Assembly (NCBI RefSeq): GCF_014649655.1 | Contig: NZ_BMTL01000011.1 | Coordinates: forward strand, 62,001-126,000 | Reading direction: 5' to 3' | DNA from: Streptomyces humidus | Lineage (GTDB): Bacteria; Actinomycetota; Actinomycetes; Streptomycetales; Streptomycetaceae | Length of the DNA: 64,000 bases | Shown here: in pieces, positions 17,903 to 26,189 of the stretch | How the letters are laid out: each line of letters starts with the position of its first letter | Numbering within the stretch: position 1 is the first letter of the stretch | Translations under genes and position numbers: made by a program | The notes under the pieces: model-generated | Database searches by the model: none | What the model was told of the DNA's origin: nothing | Seen by the model: the letters and a program-made list of their open reading frames with translations, nothing else

Positions 17903-17932
17903 CCGACGCCCGCCCGGTGCGGGCGCCGTCGG
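17903..17932 (-). terminator. hairpin downstream of the SnoaL-like gene
   Basis: Stem CCGACGCCCGC pairing with GCGGGCG-CCG-TCGG (three-base bulge) around a five-base loop, located 21-50 bases beyond the stop at 17953 on the minus strand. Confidence 0.5.
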
Positions 17933-17952
17933 GTCTTCCTCCGGTCCTCCGG

Positions 17953-18384
17953 TCAGCCCCGCAGCTGTTCGGTCAGGCCCAGCTGGCTCATGATGGCGCC
18001 GGTGTCCAGATACGCGCGGCCCTCCTTGATCTTGTTGTCCTTGACCTCGTAGATGTCGCACGCGTGCACCGTGACGTGACGCCCCGTGGCGGGCACCGTG
18101 CCCGCGTGCAGGACGAGGTCCGAGGTCTGGGTCCCGCTGCCCGTGTACTCGACGACGACCGTGTCCCCCTGCGACGTGAGGTGGTCGAGGGTGAACTTGC
18201 CGTCGGGCATCGCGTCGAACATCGCCTTCGCGAGCTGGGTGAAGCCCTCCGGACCCCGCAGGGTCCTTCCGCTGCCCTCCTCGACGAGGGTGCAGTCCGC
18301 AGCGACGGACCCGGCGATCGCTTCGTAGTCCCGGTCGTTCCACGCCCGGAAGAGATCGCGGACGAACGTCTCGTTGTCAGTCAT
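17953..18384 (-). CDS. SnoaL-like / ester cyclase-type NTF2-fold protein
   Basis: 143 aa. The ATG at 18384 is chosen because GGAGG lies five bases upstream. The sequence MTDNETFVRDLFRAWNDRDY opens a SnoaL/NTF2-like alpha+beta cone fold, with the typical middle strands GPEGFTQLAKAMFDAMPDG and VVVEYTGSGTQTSDL and the C-terminal IYEVKDNKIKEGRAYLDTG. Members include polyketide cyclases, but most small stand-alone members have unknown or stress-related functions. Without neighbouring polyketide genes a cyclase role is not supported. It lies upstream of an exporter gene's 3' end on the same strand; co-transcription from that gene is possible. Confidence 0.82.
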   Translation of the reverse strand: MTDNETFVRDLFRAWNDRDYEAIAGSVAADCTLVEEGSGRTLRGPEGFTQLAKAMFDAMPDGKFTLDHLTSQGDTVVVEYTGSGTQTSDLVLHAGTVPATGRHVTVHACDIYEVKDNKIKEGRAYLDTGAIMSQLGLTEQLRG

Positions 18385-18531
18385 GGAAACCTCCACTCGG
18401 GTGACATCCCCTGCTTTCCATGCTGACCCGCCCTGCCCGACCGGGCATCCTCGCGGCCGGTGCGGACCGGGACGTCAACGCGTGCACAGGCCGCCGCCTG
18501 CCGGTCTCGCGCACGGTGACCCGTACGGCTC

Positions 18532-20064
18532 CTACGGTGCGGGCCGGGGCCGACGGGGCATGAGCAGGTACGCCGCCACGGCCAGGGCGAGCGGCAGAAG
18601 GCTCACGACCAGCATGGTCAGCCGCAGACCGTCGGTGAAGTCCAGACCGAGGTCCAGTCCGGACTGCCGGAGCAGGTTCGGGTCGTATCCGGCGGTGCCC
18701 GGGCTGTGCGCCATCGCGCTTCGCGTCGCGTCCACGGCCTGAGAGGCCTCGGACACCGAGATGCCGCGCGCATGGGCGTCGTCGAGCCACCGCCGCTGGA
18801 AGAAGAGGTTGAGAAGCAGCAGGTAGACGGCGGGGCCGAGCGCGTATCCGGTCATTCCGAACGCCGGCTGGACGGCGGCGACGGCGCCGGACTTCCCGGG
18901 CGGGGCGTGCGACAGGATGGTCTCGGCCACCGCGGAGGAGGTCACCAGCGAACCGAGGTTGGTGAGCCAGGTGGCCAGCACGACGATCCACAGCGCCATC
19001 GTGGGCGTGGCGGTGACCGCCATCAGCAGCCCGGCCGCGGCCATCACCAGCAGGCCGGCGATGAGGACCGGCCGGGGGGTGTACTTCCCGATCAGGCGCC
19101 CCGCGTAGATCACGGCGACGGCGATCGCCGCGGTGCCGGGCAGGAACAGCAGGCCGATGGTGCGCGGGGGCAGCGCGAGGATCACACTGCCGAACTGCCC
19201 GAGGGCGAAACTGAACCCGGCGACGAGGAAGTTGAGCGTCAGGCTGGCCAGCGCGGCCACGGCGAACGGACCGCTGCGGAACAGCGACAGGTCCAGGACC
19301 GGTTCCGGGGTGCGGCGTTCGCGGAGCACGAAGAGCACGCCGGCGACCGCGCTGATCGCCAGGGGCAGCCAGGCCTGGCGCTGGGTGATCCCGTTCTCCG
19401 CCTCGGCGACGCCGTGGACGAGGGTCAGCAGGGTGATGCCGACCAGGGTGACGCCCACGACGTCGACCCGGTGGCGTTCGAGGACGGGGGCCTCGGTGAC
19501 GTACCGGGCCGTCAGCCCCAGCGCGATCAGCGACAGCAGGGGGGCGAGCAGGAACAGCCACCGCCAGCCGACGGCCTCCACCACCCAGCCCCCGAGGGCG
19601 GGCGTCACCCCGCACAGCACCATGTCCATGGCCATGAAGACGCCGATGGACGCCGGCCGTCTCTCCGGCGGCACCGACACCTTGAGCAGGGCCATCGCCA
19701 CGCCCAGGACCGCGGCCAGCGCCAGGCCGTCGAGGAGCCGCGTCACCAGCAGGAACGCATAGCCGGGGGAGACCGCGGAGAGCAGGTTGGCGATGATGTC
19801 GCCGACCAGCCCCAGCATCAGCAGCCGCTTGAGCCCGAAGGCGTCCCCGAGACTGCCCACGGCGAGCACGGCGGCGGCCATGACCAGCGTCGCCGCGCCG
19901 CCCAGGAACCCGACGACGTCGGGCGGCACATGGAGCGCCCGGCTGACCTGCGGCATGTTCAGGCTGAGGACCAGCGGGTCGATGGCCGTGATCGTGAACG
20001 CGATGGCCAGTCCCGAGATGATCGGGAGGAGCGAGAGCATGGATCGCGGCTCCGCAGTCGGCAC
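18532..20064 (-). CDS. MFS drug:proton antiporter, DHA2 (14-helix) type
   Basis: 510 aa with about 14 hydrophobic helices. Visible signatures are the loop 2-3 motif GSLGDAFGLKRLLMLGLV, the antiporter motif C region GVTPALGGWVVEAVGWRWLF and the loop 8-9 equivalent GRLIGKYTPRPVLIAGLL. A large cytoplasmic or external loop before the last helices (about 430-475) is typical for DHA2 proteins of actinobacteria. It would export a drug or metabolite across the cytoplasmic membrane. The GTG at 20064 has GGAGGG seven bases upstream; an ATG eight codons later is an alternative. Confidence 0.9.
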   Translation of the reverse strand: MPTAEPRSMLSLLPIISGLAIAFTITAIDPLVLSLNMPQVSRALHVPPDVVGFLGGAATLVMAAAVLAVGSLGDAFGLKRLLMLGLVGDIIANLLSAVSPGYAFLLVTRLLDGLALAAVLGVAMALLKVSVPPERRPASIGVFMAMDMVLCGVTPALGGWVVEAVGWRWLFLLAPLLSLIALGLTARYVTEAPVLERHRVDVVGVTLVGITLLTLVHGVAEAENGITQRQAWLPLAISAVAGVLFVLRERRTPEPVLDLSLFRSGPFAVAALASLTLNFLVAGFSFALGQFGSVILALPPRTIGLLFLPGTAAIAVAVIYAGRLIGKYTPRPVLIAGLLVMAAAGLLMAVTATPTMALWIVVLATWLTNLGSLVTSSAVAETILSHAPPGKSGAVAAVQPAFGMTGYALGPAVYLLLLNLFFQRRWLDDAHARGISVSEASQAVDATRSAMAHSPGTAGYDPNLLRQSGLDLGLDFTDGLRLTMLVVSLLPLALAVAAYLLMPRRPRPAP

Positions 20065-20509
20065 AGCAGCCCTCCCTCTTGCCCTGATCCGGCCCTACCC
20101 AGGCGGTCGGCGCGCTTGCCGACCGCCCGCTGACCGTAACGGGGCCACCGTTTCCCGCCCTGCCTCCCCGCTCCGACGCACGCGGCCCGACACCTGTTCG
20201 GACCAGGAGGACCGGCGTCGCGCGGATGCCTCGGCGCCCCGTGCCCTTCGTGACGGAGGAGGCGAGGGGTCTGCGCGGAGCCGTGCGACGCGGCCGGATC
20301 CGGTTGCGCCGACGTGCTGTTGCCGGGCCGTGGCTGCGGTGATCTACTCGAAGGAGGCCCGACTCGCAGGAAACGGCCTGCCTCGTCATCCGATGCGGCA
20401 CGGCGGGTGAGAGCGGCCGTCCCCCACGGAGAGGCAGAGGCGCCGCGTCGGCGGCCCGGCCCCGCGGGAGGCCGTATCGCGTGCCGCCGAATCCCAGGAG
20501 AGGAGCGCG
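20065..20509. other. 445-base intergenic stretch with conserved leader block
   Basis: Divergent promoters for the exporter and the first DUF1254 gene must lie here. Apart from the conserved block at 20319-20357 described separately, no gene or RNA was seen. Confidence 0.5.
20319..20357 (+). promoter_or_regulatory. conserved leader block, copy 1 (upstream of DUF1254 paralogue A)
   Basis: Begins GTTGCCGG and ends with GATCTACTCGAAGGAGG. It matches the block at 23569-23607 in 33 of 39 positions, the last 22 bases being identical, although the surrounding DNA differs. It ends 152 bases before the gene start. It contains GTGATCTACTCGAAGGAG, which would read VIYSKE, so a short upstream reading frame is one possibility; a promoter or RNA element is another. 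Confidence 0.5.
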
Positions 20510-21889
20510 GTGATGGCTTCCGCTGGCACGAGCCCCGCGCCGCAGACAGTCGGCGACTGGCGCCGCGAATACGCCTACACCCTGGGGGAGCAGGCCTTCG
20601 TCTACGGCTTCCCCTACATCTACAACGCCGAGCTGCGCCACGGGTGGGTGACCGAGCCGGCCGATCCGAAGATGGCGATGCACTCCGCCGTCGACCACTT
20701 CTGGCATGCCCGGACGCTCTTCGACGCCTCCGACCGGGAAGGCCTGACACCCAACAATGACACCCTCTACTCGTGCGCCTGGGTCGACCTGAGCACGGAG
20801 CCCGTCATCCTCTCGCACCCGGAGATGGGCGACCGCTACTTCACCTTCGAACTGGTCGGCATCACCTCGGACAACTACGGCTACGTCGGCCGGCGTGCCA
20901 CGGGGCCGCACGCCGGCGACTTCGCCCTCGTGGGCCCGGGGTGGGAGGGAGAACTCCCGGCGGGGGTGTCCCGTACGGCGACCGCTCCCAGCCCGTGGAT
21001 CCTGGTGGCCGGCCGCACCCTGGTCGACGGGGAGCACGATCTGCCCGCCGTCCACGCGCTGCAGGACCGGTACCGGCTGACACCGCTCCACCTGTTCGGA
21101 AAGCCGGGCGCCACCGTGCCGGAGCGCCGCGACGTCCTGACGCCCGCCGATCCGGCGCGCGATCCGCTCGCGCCGTGGAAGACGCTCAACGCGATGCTGG
21201 CCGAGAACCCTCCTCCGGAGCGTCACGAGATCCTGCTCAGGCAGTTCGCGGAGATCGGCGTGGGCCCCGGCCTCGACGTGCAGGAGCAGCCCGAATCCGT
21301 CCGGCAGGGCCTGATCGCCGCGGCCGCCGCCGGTCTGCCCATGCTGCGGGAGCAATTGCTCAGCGGGGACTGGGCGAAACTGATCAACGGCTGGCGCTAC
21401 CCGCCTCGGGAGATGGGGCATTTCGGCGACGACTTCGTCAAACGGGCCGCGGAGCAGGCCCTGTTCGGTATCGCCGCGAACGACCTGGAGGAGACGGTGT
21501 ACCTCGTCGCCTTCGACGACGCGGAGGGCGAGAAGCTGTCGACGGGCCGTTACGAGATACGTTTCGCGGCCGGTTCGCTGCCCCCCGTGGACGCCTTCTG
21601 GTCGCTGACCGCCTATGACGAGTCCAAGAACCTGATCCCCAACCCGATCGACCGGTACTCCGTCGGTGACCGCACCCGCGGACTGGTCACCGAGCCGGAC
21701 GGCAGTCTGATCCTCCATCTGCAGCCCGGCTCACCGGGCGCCGGCCGGGAGAGCAACTGGCTGCCCACCCCGCACGAGGGCATCTGGTTCGTCACGCTGC
21801 GCATGTATCTCCCCCACCCCGAAGTCGTCGACGCGCGCTGGCAGTGCCCGCCGGTCAACCGCGTCCACCGACCCGCCGACGCGTCTTGA
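20510..21889 (+). CDS. DUF1254/DUF1214 protein, paralogue A
   Basis: 459 aa. GTG at 20510 immediately followed by ATG at 20513; AGGAGAGGAG lies just upstream and either start works. The N-terminal half is DUF1254 (EQAFVYGFPYIYNAELRH, TPNNDTLYSCAWVDLSTEPV, EMGDRYFTFELV) and the C-terminal third is DUF1214 (PPVDAFWSLTAYDESKNLIP, NPIDRYSVGDRT, ESNWLPTPHEGIWFVTLRMY). No signal peptide is seen, so this copy looks cytoplasmic. Function of the family is unknown; members are widespread in soil bacteria. It is closely related to the gene at 23791-25329 and is translationally linked to the SulP gene that follows. Confidence 0.9.
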   Translation: MMASAGTSPAPQTVGDWRREYAYTLGEQAFVYGFPYIYNAELRHGWVTEPADPKMAMHSAVDHFWHARTLFDASDREGLTPNNDTLYSCAWVDLSTEPVILSHPEMGDRYFTFELVGITSDNYGYVGRRATGPHAGDFALVGPGWEGELPAGVSRTATAPSPWILVAGRTLVDGEHDLPAVHALQDRYRLTPLHLFGKPGATVPERRDVLTPADPARDPLAPWKTLNAMLAENPPPERHEILLRQFAEIGVGPGLDVQEQPESVRQGLIAAAAAGLPMLREQLLSGDWAKLINGWRYPPREMGHFGDDFVKRAAEQALFGIAANDLEETVYLVAFDDAEGEKLSTGRYEIRFAAGSLPPVDAFWSLTAYDESKNLIPNPIDRYSVGDRTRGLVTEPDGSLILHLQPGSPGAGRESNWLPTPHEGIWFVTLRMYLPHPEVVDARWQCPPVNRVHRPADAS

Positions 21890-23556
21890 CCGCCTGGCCG
21901 GTGGCCGGCTGGATTCGCGGCTACCGGCGGGGGCTGCTGCGCGGTGACGTCCTGGCCGGGCTGACGGTGTGGGCGTTGATCGTGCCGGAGTCGGTGGCGT
22001 ACGCGGAGATCGCCGGAGTCCCTCCGCAGAACGCTTTCTACGCCGCTCCGGTCGCTCTCGCGGCCTACGCGTTGCTCGGGGGTTCGCGGTTTCTGGTCGT
22101 GGGGGCGACGTCCGCCGCGGCCGTGCTGTCGGCGTCCACCGTCAACGGTGTCAGCGGTGATCCGGGCGCCGTCGTCGGGCTGTCGGCGGCGCTGGCCGTG
22201 CTCGTGGGCGGAGTGCTGATGGCTGCCGGAGCGGCCCGGCTGGGGTTCCTGACCAACTTCCTGGCCGAGCCCGCCCTGGTCGGCTTCCTCTTCGGCATGG
22301 CGTTGACGATCATGGTGCGGCAGGCGGGGAAGATCGTCGGCGTCTCCAGCGGGGAGGGCGACTTCTTCCAGCGCCTGGCGAAGCTGCTGAGCCGGGCGGG
22401 CGACTGGTCGTGGACCACCATCGCCGTCGGCGTGGCCGCGATGGTCTCGCTGCTGCTGCTGGAGCACGTGCTGCCGCGGCTGCCGGCCTCGTTGATCGTG
22501 CTGGCCGCCGGCCTGATCCTCTCCCAGGCCCTGGACCTGCGTGCGCACGGGGTGGCCACGGTCGGCAGTGTCCCGGCGGCCGTCCCGGTCCCCCACCTGC
22601 CCGGTATCTCGTCCGCCGACTGGGCCGAACTCGCCGGCGGCTCCCTCGGGGTGGCGCTGGTCGCCTTCGCCGAGTCGTACAGCATCGCCGGCCGCTTCGC
22701 CCGCCTCCACGGCGACGAGGTCAAGGCCGACCGCGAGATGGTCGCGGTGGGCGCGGCGAACCTCGCGGCGGGCCTCTTCCGCGGCTTCGCGGTCTCCGGC
22801 AGCGCCTCGCGCAGCGCCGCCGCCGAGGGCGCGGGCGGCCGCAGCCCGATGGTCTCCCTGGTCGCGGCGGGGCTGGTGCTGCTCACCGGGGCCTTCCTCA
22901 CCTCCCTGTTCACGCCCCTGCCGGAGGCGGTGCTCGGGGCGATCGTGATCGTGGCCGTGAGGGGTTTCCTGCGCGTCGGGGAACTGCGCCGCTACGCCGC
23001 CCACGACCGCCCCAGCCTCTGGGTCGCCCTGACCGCCCTGACCGGTGTCCTGGTCTTCGACCTGCTGCCCGGTCTGCTGCTCGCGGTACTGATGTCGCTG
23101 CTGCTGTTCATCGCCTACTCCAGCGCCCCGCGTGTGGCGGTCCTCGGGCTGCTGCCCGGCACCGGCGTGTGGGGCGACCTGCGGGAGCACCCACGCGCCG
23201 TGCCCGCACCGGGAGTTCTCGTGGCCCGGCCGGACGGGACGCTCTTCTTCGGCAACGCCGCCCGCGTCCGCACCGCCGTGAAGGACCTGGTGGCGGCGTC
23301 CGAGGACCCGCCCCGCGCCGTCGTCGTGGACCTGACGGCGAGCTACCGGCTCGGTCTGCCCGTCCTGGACACCCTGGCGGACCTCGCCGCGGACCTCGAC
23401 CACCAGGGAGTCGAACTCCACCTGGCCCGGGTCCGGGCCGGACCCACGCGCGCGCTGTCCCGGCATCCCCTGCACGCGACCCTCAGCCCGGATCGCCTCC
23501 ACCCCACGGTGACCGACGCGGTGAACGCGCTGCGTGACGGACGGGGGCCGTCGTGA
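21844..23556 (+). CDS. SulP-family anion transporter with STAS domain
   Basis: 570 aa if started at GTG 21844, which overlaps the previous gene by 46 bases; the more economical alternative is TTG at 21886, overlapping the DUF1254 stop as TTGA. No clear ribosome-binding site distinguishes them. Ten to twelve membrane helices carry SulP motifs: VWALIVPESVAYAEIAGVPP, FYAAPVALAAYALLGGSRFL, VVGATSAAAVLSA, and FAESYSIAGRFARLHGDEV. A C-terminal STAS domain starts near residue 455 (GVLVARPDGTLFFGNAARVR). Substrate could be sulfate, bicarbonate or another anion; nothing nearby such as a carbonic anhydrase settles it. Confidence 0.9.
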   Translation: MPAGQPRPPTRRRVLTAWPVAGWIRGYRRGLLRGDVLAGLTVWALIVPESVAYAEIAGVPPQNAFYAAPVALAAYALLGGSRFLVVGATSAAAVLSASTVNGVSGDPGAVVGLSAALAVLVGGVLMAAGAARLGFLTNFLAEPALVGFLFGMALTIMVRQAGKIVGVSSGEGDFFQRLAKLLSRAGDWSWTTIAVGVAAMVSLLLLEHVLPRLPASLIVLAAGLILSQALDLRAHGVATVGSVPAAVPVPHLPGISSADWAELAGGSLGVALVAFAESYSIAGRFARLHGDEVKADREMVAVGAANLAAGLFRGFAVSGSASRSAAAEGAGGRSPMVSLVAAGLVLLTGAFLTSLFTPLPEAVLGAIVIVAVRGFLRVGELRRYAAHDRPSLWVALTALTGVLVFDLLPGLLLAVLMSLLLFIAYSSAPRVAVLGLLPGTGVWGDLREHPRAVPAPGVLVARPDGTLFFGNAARVRTAVKDLVAASEDPPRAVVVDLTASYRLGLPVLDTLADLAADLDHQGVELHLARVRAGPTRALSRHPLHATLSPDRLHPTVTDAVNALRDGRGPS

Positions 23557-23568
23557 ACTGCGAGCCCG

Positions 23569-23607
23569 GTTGCCGGTGCGGTGACGCGGTGATCTACTCG
23601 AAGGAGG
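23569..23607 (+). promoter_or_regulatory. conserved leader block, copy 2 (upstream of DUF1254 paralogue B)
   Basis: Second copy of the block at 20319-20357, beginning 13 bases after the SulP stop and ending 183 bases before paralogue B. The identical 3' 22 bases run 23586-23607. Presence of the block before both paralogues implies shared regulation or co-duplication of the leader with the gene. Confidence 0.5.
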
Positions 23608-23790
23608 GGTGCGTGGGGGAGCACCCGGCCCGGTAACCCCACCCAGCATGGCGCGGCCGCCGTCGCGTGGCGCACCGGGAGAGCCGGGACGCGTCGTCGA
23701 CGCTCGCCGGCCGCCGGCTTCCCCCGTTCGCGTGCACCGGTCCGCGAGGTGGCTGCACGCCGTGCTGTTCAGCCTCAGGAGAGGAACGCG

Positions 23791-25329
23791 ATGATGGCAT
23801 CCTCAGCCAACAGCAACCATCCCGGACGACGTCTGCGCCAGGATCTCGCCGCGGCGGCAGCCGGCCTCGGCCAGGCGGCGGCCTCCACCGGAAAGGCCAC
23901 CGCGGCCGCCGTACGTCACCCGGGGGACACCATCGACCGCGCCAGGAAGATGACGCGGGCCCTGCCCGTGGCCTGGCAGTCGGCGAAGCCGGTGCTGACC
24001 GGCCGGGTGGACGACTGGCGCCGCGAGTACGCGTACACCCTGGGAGAGCAGGCCTTCGTCTACGGCTTCCCCTACATCTACAACGCCGAGCTGCGCCACC
24101 GCTGGGTGACCCAGAAGCCCGAGAGCGAGACGACGCCCTATGCGGCCGTCAACCACTTCTGGCACGGGACCAGGCTCTGGGACGCCTCGGACGCGGAGGG
24201 TGTGTCCCCCAACAACGACACGCTGTACTCGTGGGCGTGGGTGGACCTGAGCACGGAGCCCGTCATCCTCTCGCACCCCGAGATGGGCGACCGCTACTTC
24301 ACCTTCGAACTGGTCTCCTTCACCTCCGACAACTACGACTACGTGGGCATGCGGGCGACCGGGTCGCAGGCCGGTGACTTCGCCCTGATCGGCCCGGGCT
24401 GGAGCGGCGACCTCCCGGAGGGCGTGCGCCGCACGGCGACCGCGCCGACGCCGTGGGTCCTGGTGGTCGGACGGACCCTCGTCGAGGGCGAGGAGGACCT
24501 CCCCGCCGTCCACGCGATCCAGCAGCAGTACCGGCTGACGCCGCTTCACCTGTTCGGCAAGGAGGGCGTCACGCTCCCGGAACGCCGCGACGTACCGGTG
24601 CCGGTCGACCCCGCCGAGGATCCGCTCGGTCCGTGGAAGACGCTCAACGCGATGCTGGCCGAGAACCCTCTGCCGCCGCACCACGAAGTCCTGCTGCGGC
24701 AGTTCGCGGAGATCGGCATCGGCCCGGGGCTGGACGTCGAGGCACAGCCCGAGCCGGTGAAGGAGGGGCTGATCCGGGCCGCCGCCACCGCCATGCCCAT
24801 GCTCGAACAGCAGTTGTTCAGCGGCCAGTGGGCCGAGCTGATCAACGGCTGGCGCTACCCTGCGGGGGAGGTCGGGCACTACGGGGACGACTTCCTCAGG
24901 CGGGCCGCGGAGCAGTCCCTGGTGGGCATCGCCGTCAACGATCCCGAGGAGGCGGTCTACCTGGTGGCCTTCACCGACGGCGACGGCGAGACGCTGACCA
25001 CCGGCCGCTACCAACTGCGCTTCGACGCGGGGACGCTGCCCCCGGTCGACGCGTTCTGGTCGCTGACCGCCTACGACGAGGACCGGAACCTGATCCCGAA
25101 CCCGATCGACCGGTACTCCGTCGGAGACCGCACCCAGGGGCTGGTCAGAGACGACGACGGAGGGCTGACCCTCTACCTGCGGCCGGACTCGCCCGGGCCC
25201 GAGCGGGAGTCCAACTGGCTGCCCACACCGCAACAGGGCATCTGGTACGTCGCGCTGCGCATGTACCTCCCGCGCCCCGAGGTCATCGACGCGCGGTGGC
25301 ACTGCCCGCCGATCAACCGCGTCGGCTGA
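23791..25329 (+). CDS. DUF1254/DUF1214 protein, paralogue B with N-terminal extension
   Basis: 512 aa. ATG at 23791 follows AGGAGAGGAACGCG. An extra Ala-rich amphipathic N-terminus of about 70 residues (LAAAAAGLGQAAASTGKATA ... RKMTRALPVAWQSAKPVL) precedes a body that is highly similar to paralogue A, including EQAFVYGFPYIYNAELRH, SPNNDTLYSWAWVDLSTEPV and NPIDRYSVGDRT. The extension may bind membrane or a partner. A perfect hairpin terminator follows directly. The pair most likely arose by tandem duplication around the SulP gene. Confidence 0.9.
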   Translation: MMASSANSNHPGRRLRQDLAAAAAGLGQAAASTGKATAAAVRHPGDTIDRARKMTRALPVAWQSAKPVLTGRVDDWRREYAYTLGEQAFVYGFPYIYNAELRHRWVTQKPESETTPYAAVNHFWHGTRLWDASDAEGVSPNNDTLYSWAWVDLSTEPVILSHPEMGDRYFTFELVSFTSDNYDYVGMRATGSQAGDFALIGPGWSGDLPEGVRRTATAPTPWVLVVGRTLVEGEEDLPAVHAIQQQYRLTPLHLFGKEGVTLPERRDVPVPVDPAEDPLGPWKTLNAMLAENPLPPHHEVLLRQFAEIGIGPGLDVEAQPEPVKEGLIRAAATAMPMLEQQLFSGQWAELINGWRYPAGEVGHYGDDFLRRAAEQSLVGIAVNDPEEAVYLVAFTDGDGETLTTGRYQLRFDAGTLPPVDAFWSLTAYDEDRNLIPNPIDRYSVGDRTQGLVRDDDGGLTLYLRPDSPGPERESNWLPTPQQGIWYVALRMYLPRPEVIDARWHCPPINRVG

Positions 25330-25336
25330 CGGAGCA

Positions 25337-25370
25337 CAGTACATCCGGGCTGTCCGGCCCGGATGTACTG
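25337..25370 (+). terminator. strong rho-independent-type hairpin
   Basis: Perfect 14-base stem CAGTACATCCGGGC / GCCCGGATGTACTG with a six-base loop TGTCCG, starting eight bases after the stop of paralogue B. It has no T tract. It also separates this gene from the convergent TetR gene. Confidence 0.8.
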
Positions 25371-25464
25371 CCCGGGTCGGCCCGTCCCTGTCCGCTCCGC
25401 TGCCGCCCGTCCGTTCCGCACCGGCGTCCGACGAACAGCCCCGAGTCGTGCGGGCCGGTGAGGG

Positions 25465-26106
25465 TCAGAATCCCGCCGACGTGCCCCCTGGCGTGCGTCC
25501 TGAGGAGCGGCGGCGGGGCCGGGGGGTGGGGCCGTCCGTTCCGCCGCTCGCGATCACGGCCCTGAGCTCGTCCAGCGACTCCCGCATCGACTGCGACAGT
25601 TCGCGTTCCTCGGACGCCGCGATCCACAGCTCGAAGCCGACCTTGAAGACGGCTACCCCCGCCTCGGCGGTCAGGCTCGCGGCCGGCTCGGCGACGCCGC
25701 GTCGGCGCAGGGCGTCGGCGACCGCGGCCGACAGCGAGGCGAGCTTGATCAGCTCACGTTCCAGGAGCTCCGCGTTCGCCGCGATGACGGCATGCCGCTG
25801 CCGGGCGTGCTCGCGGCGGCCAGTGAACACCGTGGCGACCGCCTCGAGTCCCGCCGCCGCGGCATCGATCGGCGCCGCGGATTCCGGGGCCTCGGCGACC
25901 GCGTTCACGAACAGCTCCTGAAGCGTGCCCGCGCCGTCGAACAACACCTCGCGCTTGTCGGCGTAGTGCCGGAAGAAGGTCCGCTCGGTGAGGCCGGCCC
26001 GTCTGGCGATCTCCGCCACCGTGGTCTGTTCGTAGCCGCGTTCGCCGTAGAGCTCCAACGCCGCCGTCGCCAGACGTTCGCGCGTGTTCGGCTCCCATCT
26101 GCCCAT
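25465..26106 (-). CDS. TetR-family repressor, divergent from an epimerase gene
   Basis: 213 aa. N-terminal HTH: RERLATAALELYGERGYEQT TVAEIARRAGLTERTFFRHY is a textbook TetR domain; the C-terminal domain (AATVF...AVIAANAELLERELIK) resembles TetR_C of mycobacterial/streptomycete regulators. The ATG at 26106 lies seven bases after a -10 TAGGAT (minus strand, 26113-26118), so the message is probably leaderless. The operator between its -35 and -10 indicates autorepression. It should control itself and the gene at 26190. Confidence 0.93.
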   Translation of the reverse strand: MGRWEPNTRERLATAALELYGERGYEQTTVAEIARRAGLTERTFFRHYADKREVLFDGAGTLQELFVNAVAEAPESAAPIDAAAAGLEAVATVFTGRREHARQRHAVIAANAELLERELIKLASLSAAVADALRRRGVAEPAASLTAEAGVAVFKVGFELWIAASEERELSQSMRESLDELRAVIASGGTDGPTPRPRRRSSGRTPGGTSAGF

Positions 26107-26112
26107 GAGCAG

Positions 26113-26142
26113 ATCCTACGTGATGACAGTGCCTGACATCAG
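26113..26142 (-). promoter_or_regulatory. tetR promoter with embedded operator 1
   Basis: On the minus strand: -35 CTGATG (26137-26142), 18-base spacer, -10 TAGGAT (26113-26118). The spacer region is covered by operator 1 (26121-26141), an inverted repeat TGATGACAG - TGC - CTGACATCA with eight of nine paired positions. Confidence 0.65.
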
Positions 26143-26150
26143 AGTGTATG

Positions 26151-26179
26151 TTGATGGCAGTCACTGACATCAATAGTCT
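26151..26179 (+). promoter_or_regulatory. epimerase-gene promoter with embedded operator 2
   Basis: -35 TTGATG (26151-26156), 17-base spacer, -10 TAGTCT (26174-26179). Operator 2 (26152-26172), TGATGGCAG - TCA - CTGACATCA, is the same inverted repeat as operator 1, centre-to-centre distance 31 bases, about three helical turns. A transcript would start within a few bases of the ATG at 26190. Confidence 0.65.
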
Positions 26180-26189
26180 GGGGATTCTC

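Larger units (their letters stand above)
17137..17952. other. 816-base stretch without recognised gene
   Basis: All six frames were read between the GH43 start and the SnoaL-like gene. Long open frames exist on both strands, as expected at this GC content, but none shows a domain, a convincing start with ribosome-binding site or a normal amino-acid composition. It contains regulatory-looking repeats near 17360-17398 and a hairpin at 17903-17932. It may hold a decayed regulator gene. Confidence 0.5.

Noticed and set aside
18377..21718. 1113-codon minus-strand frame across exporter and DUF1254 genes
   Set aside because: It passes through two genes with clear domains in other frames and has shadow-type composition.
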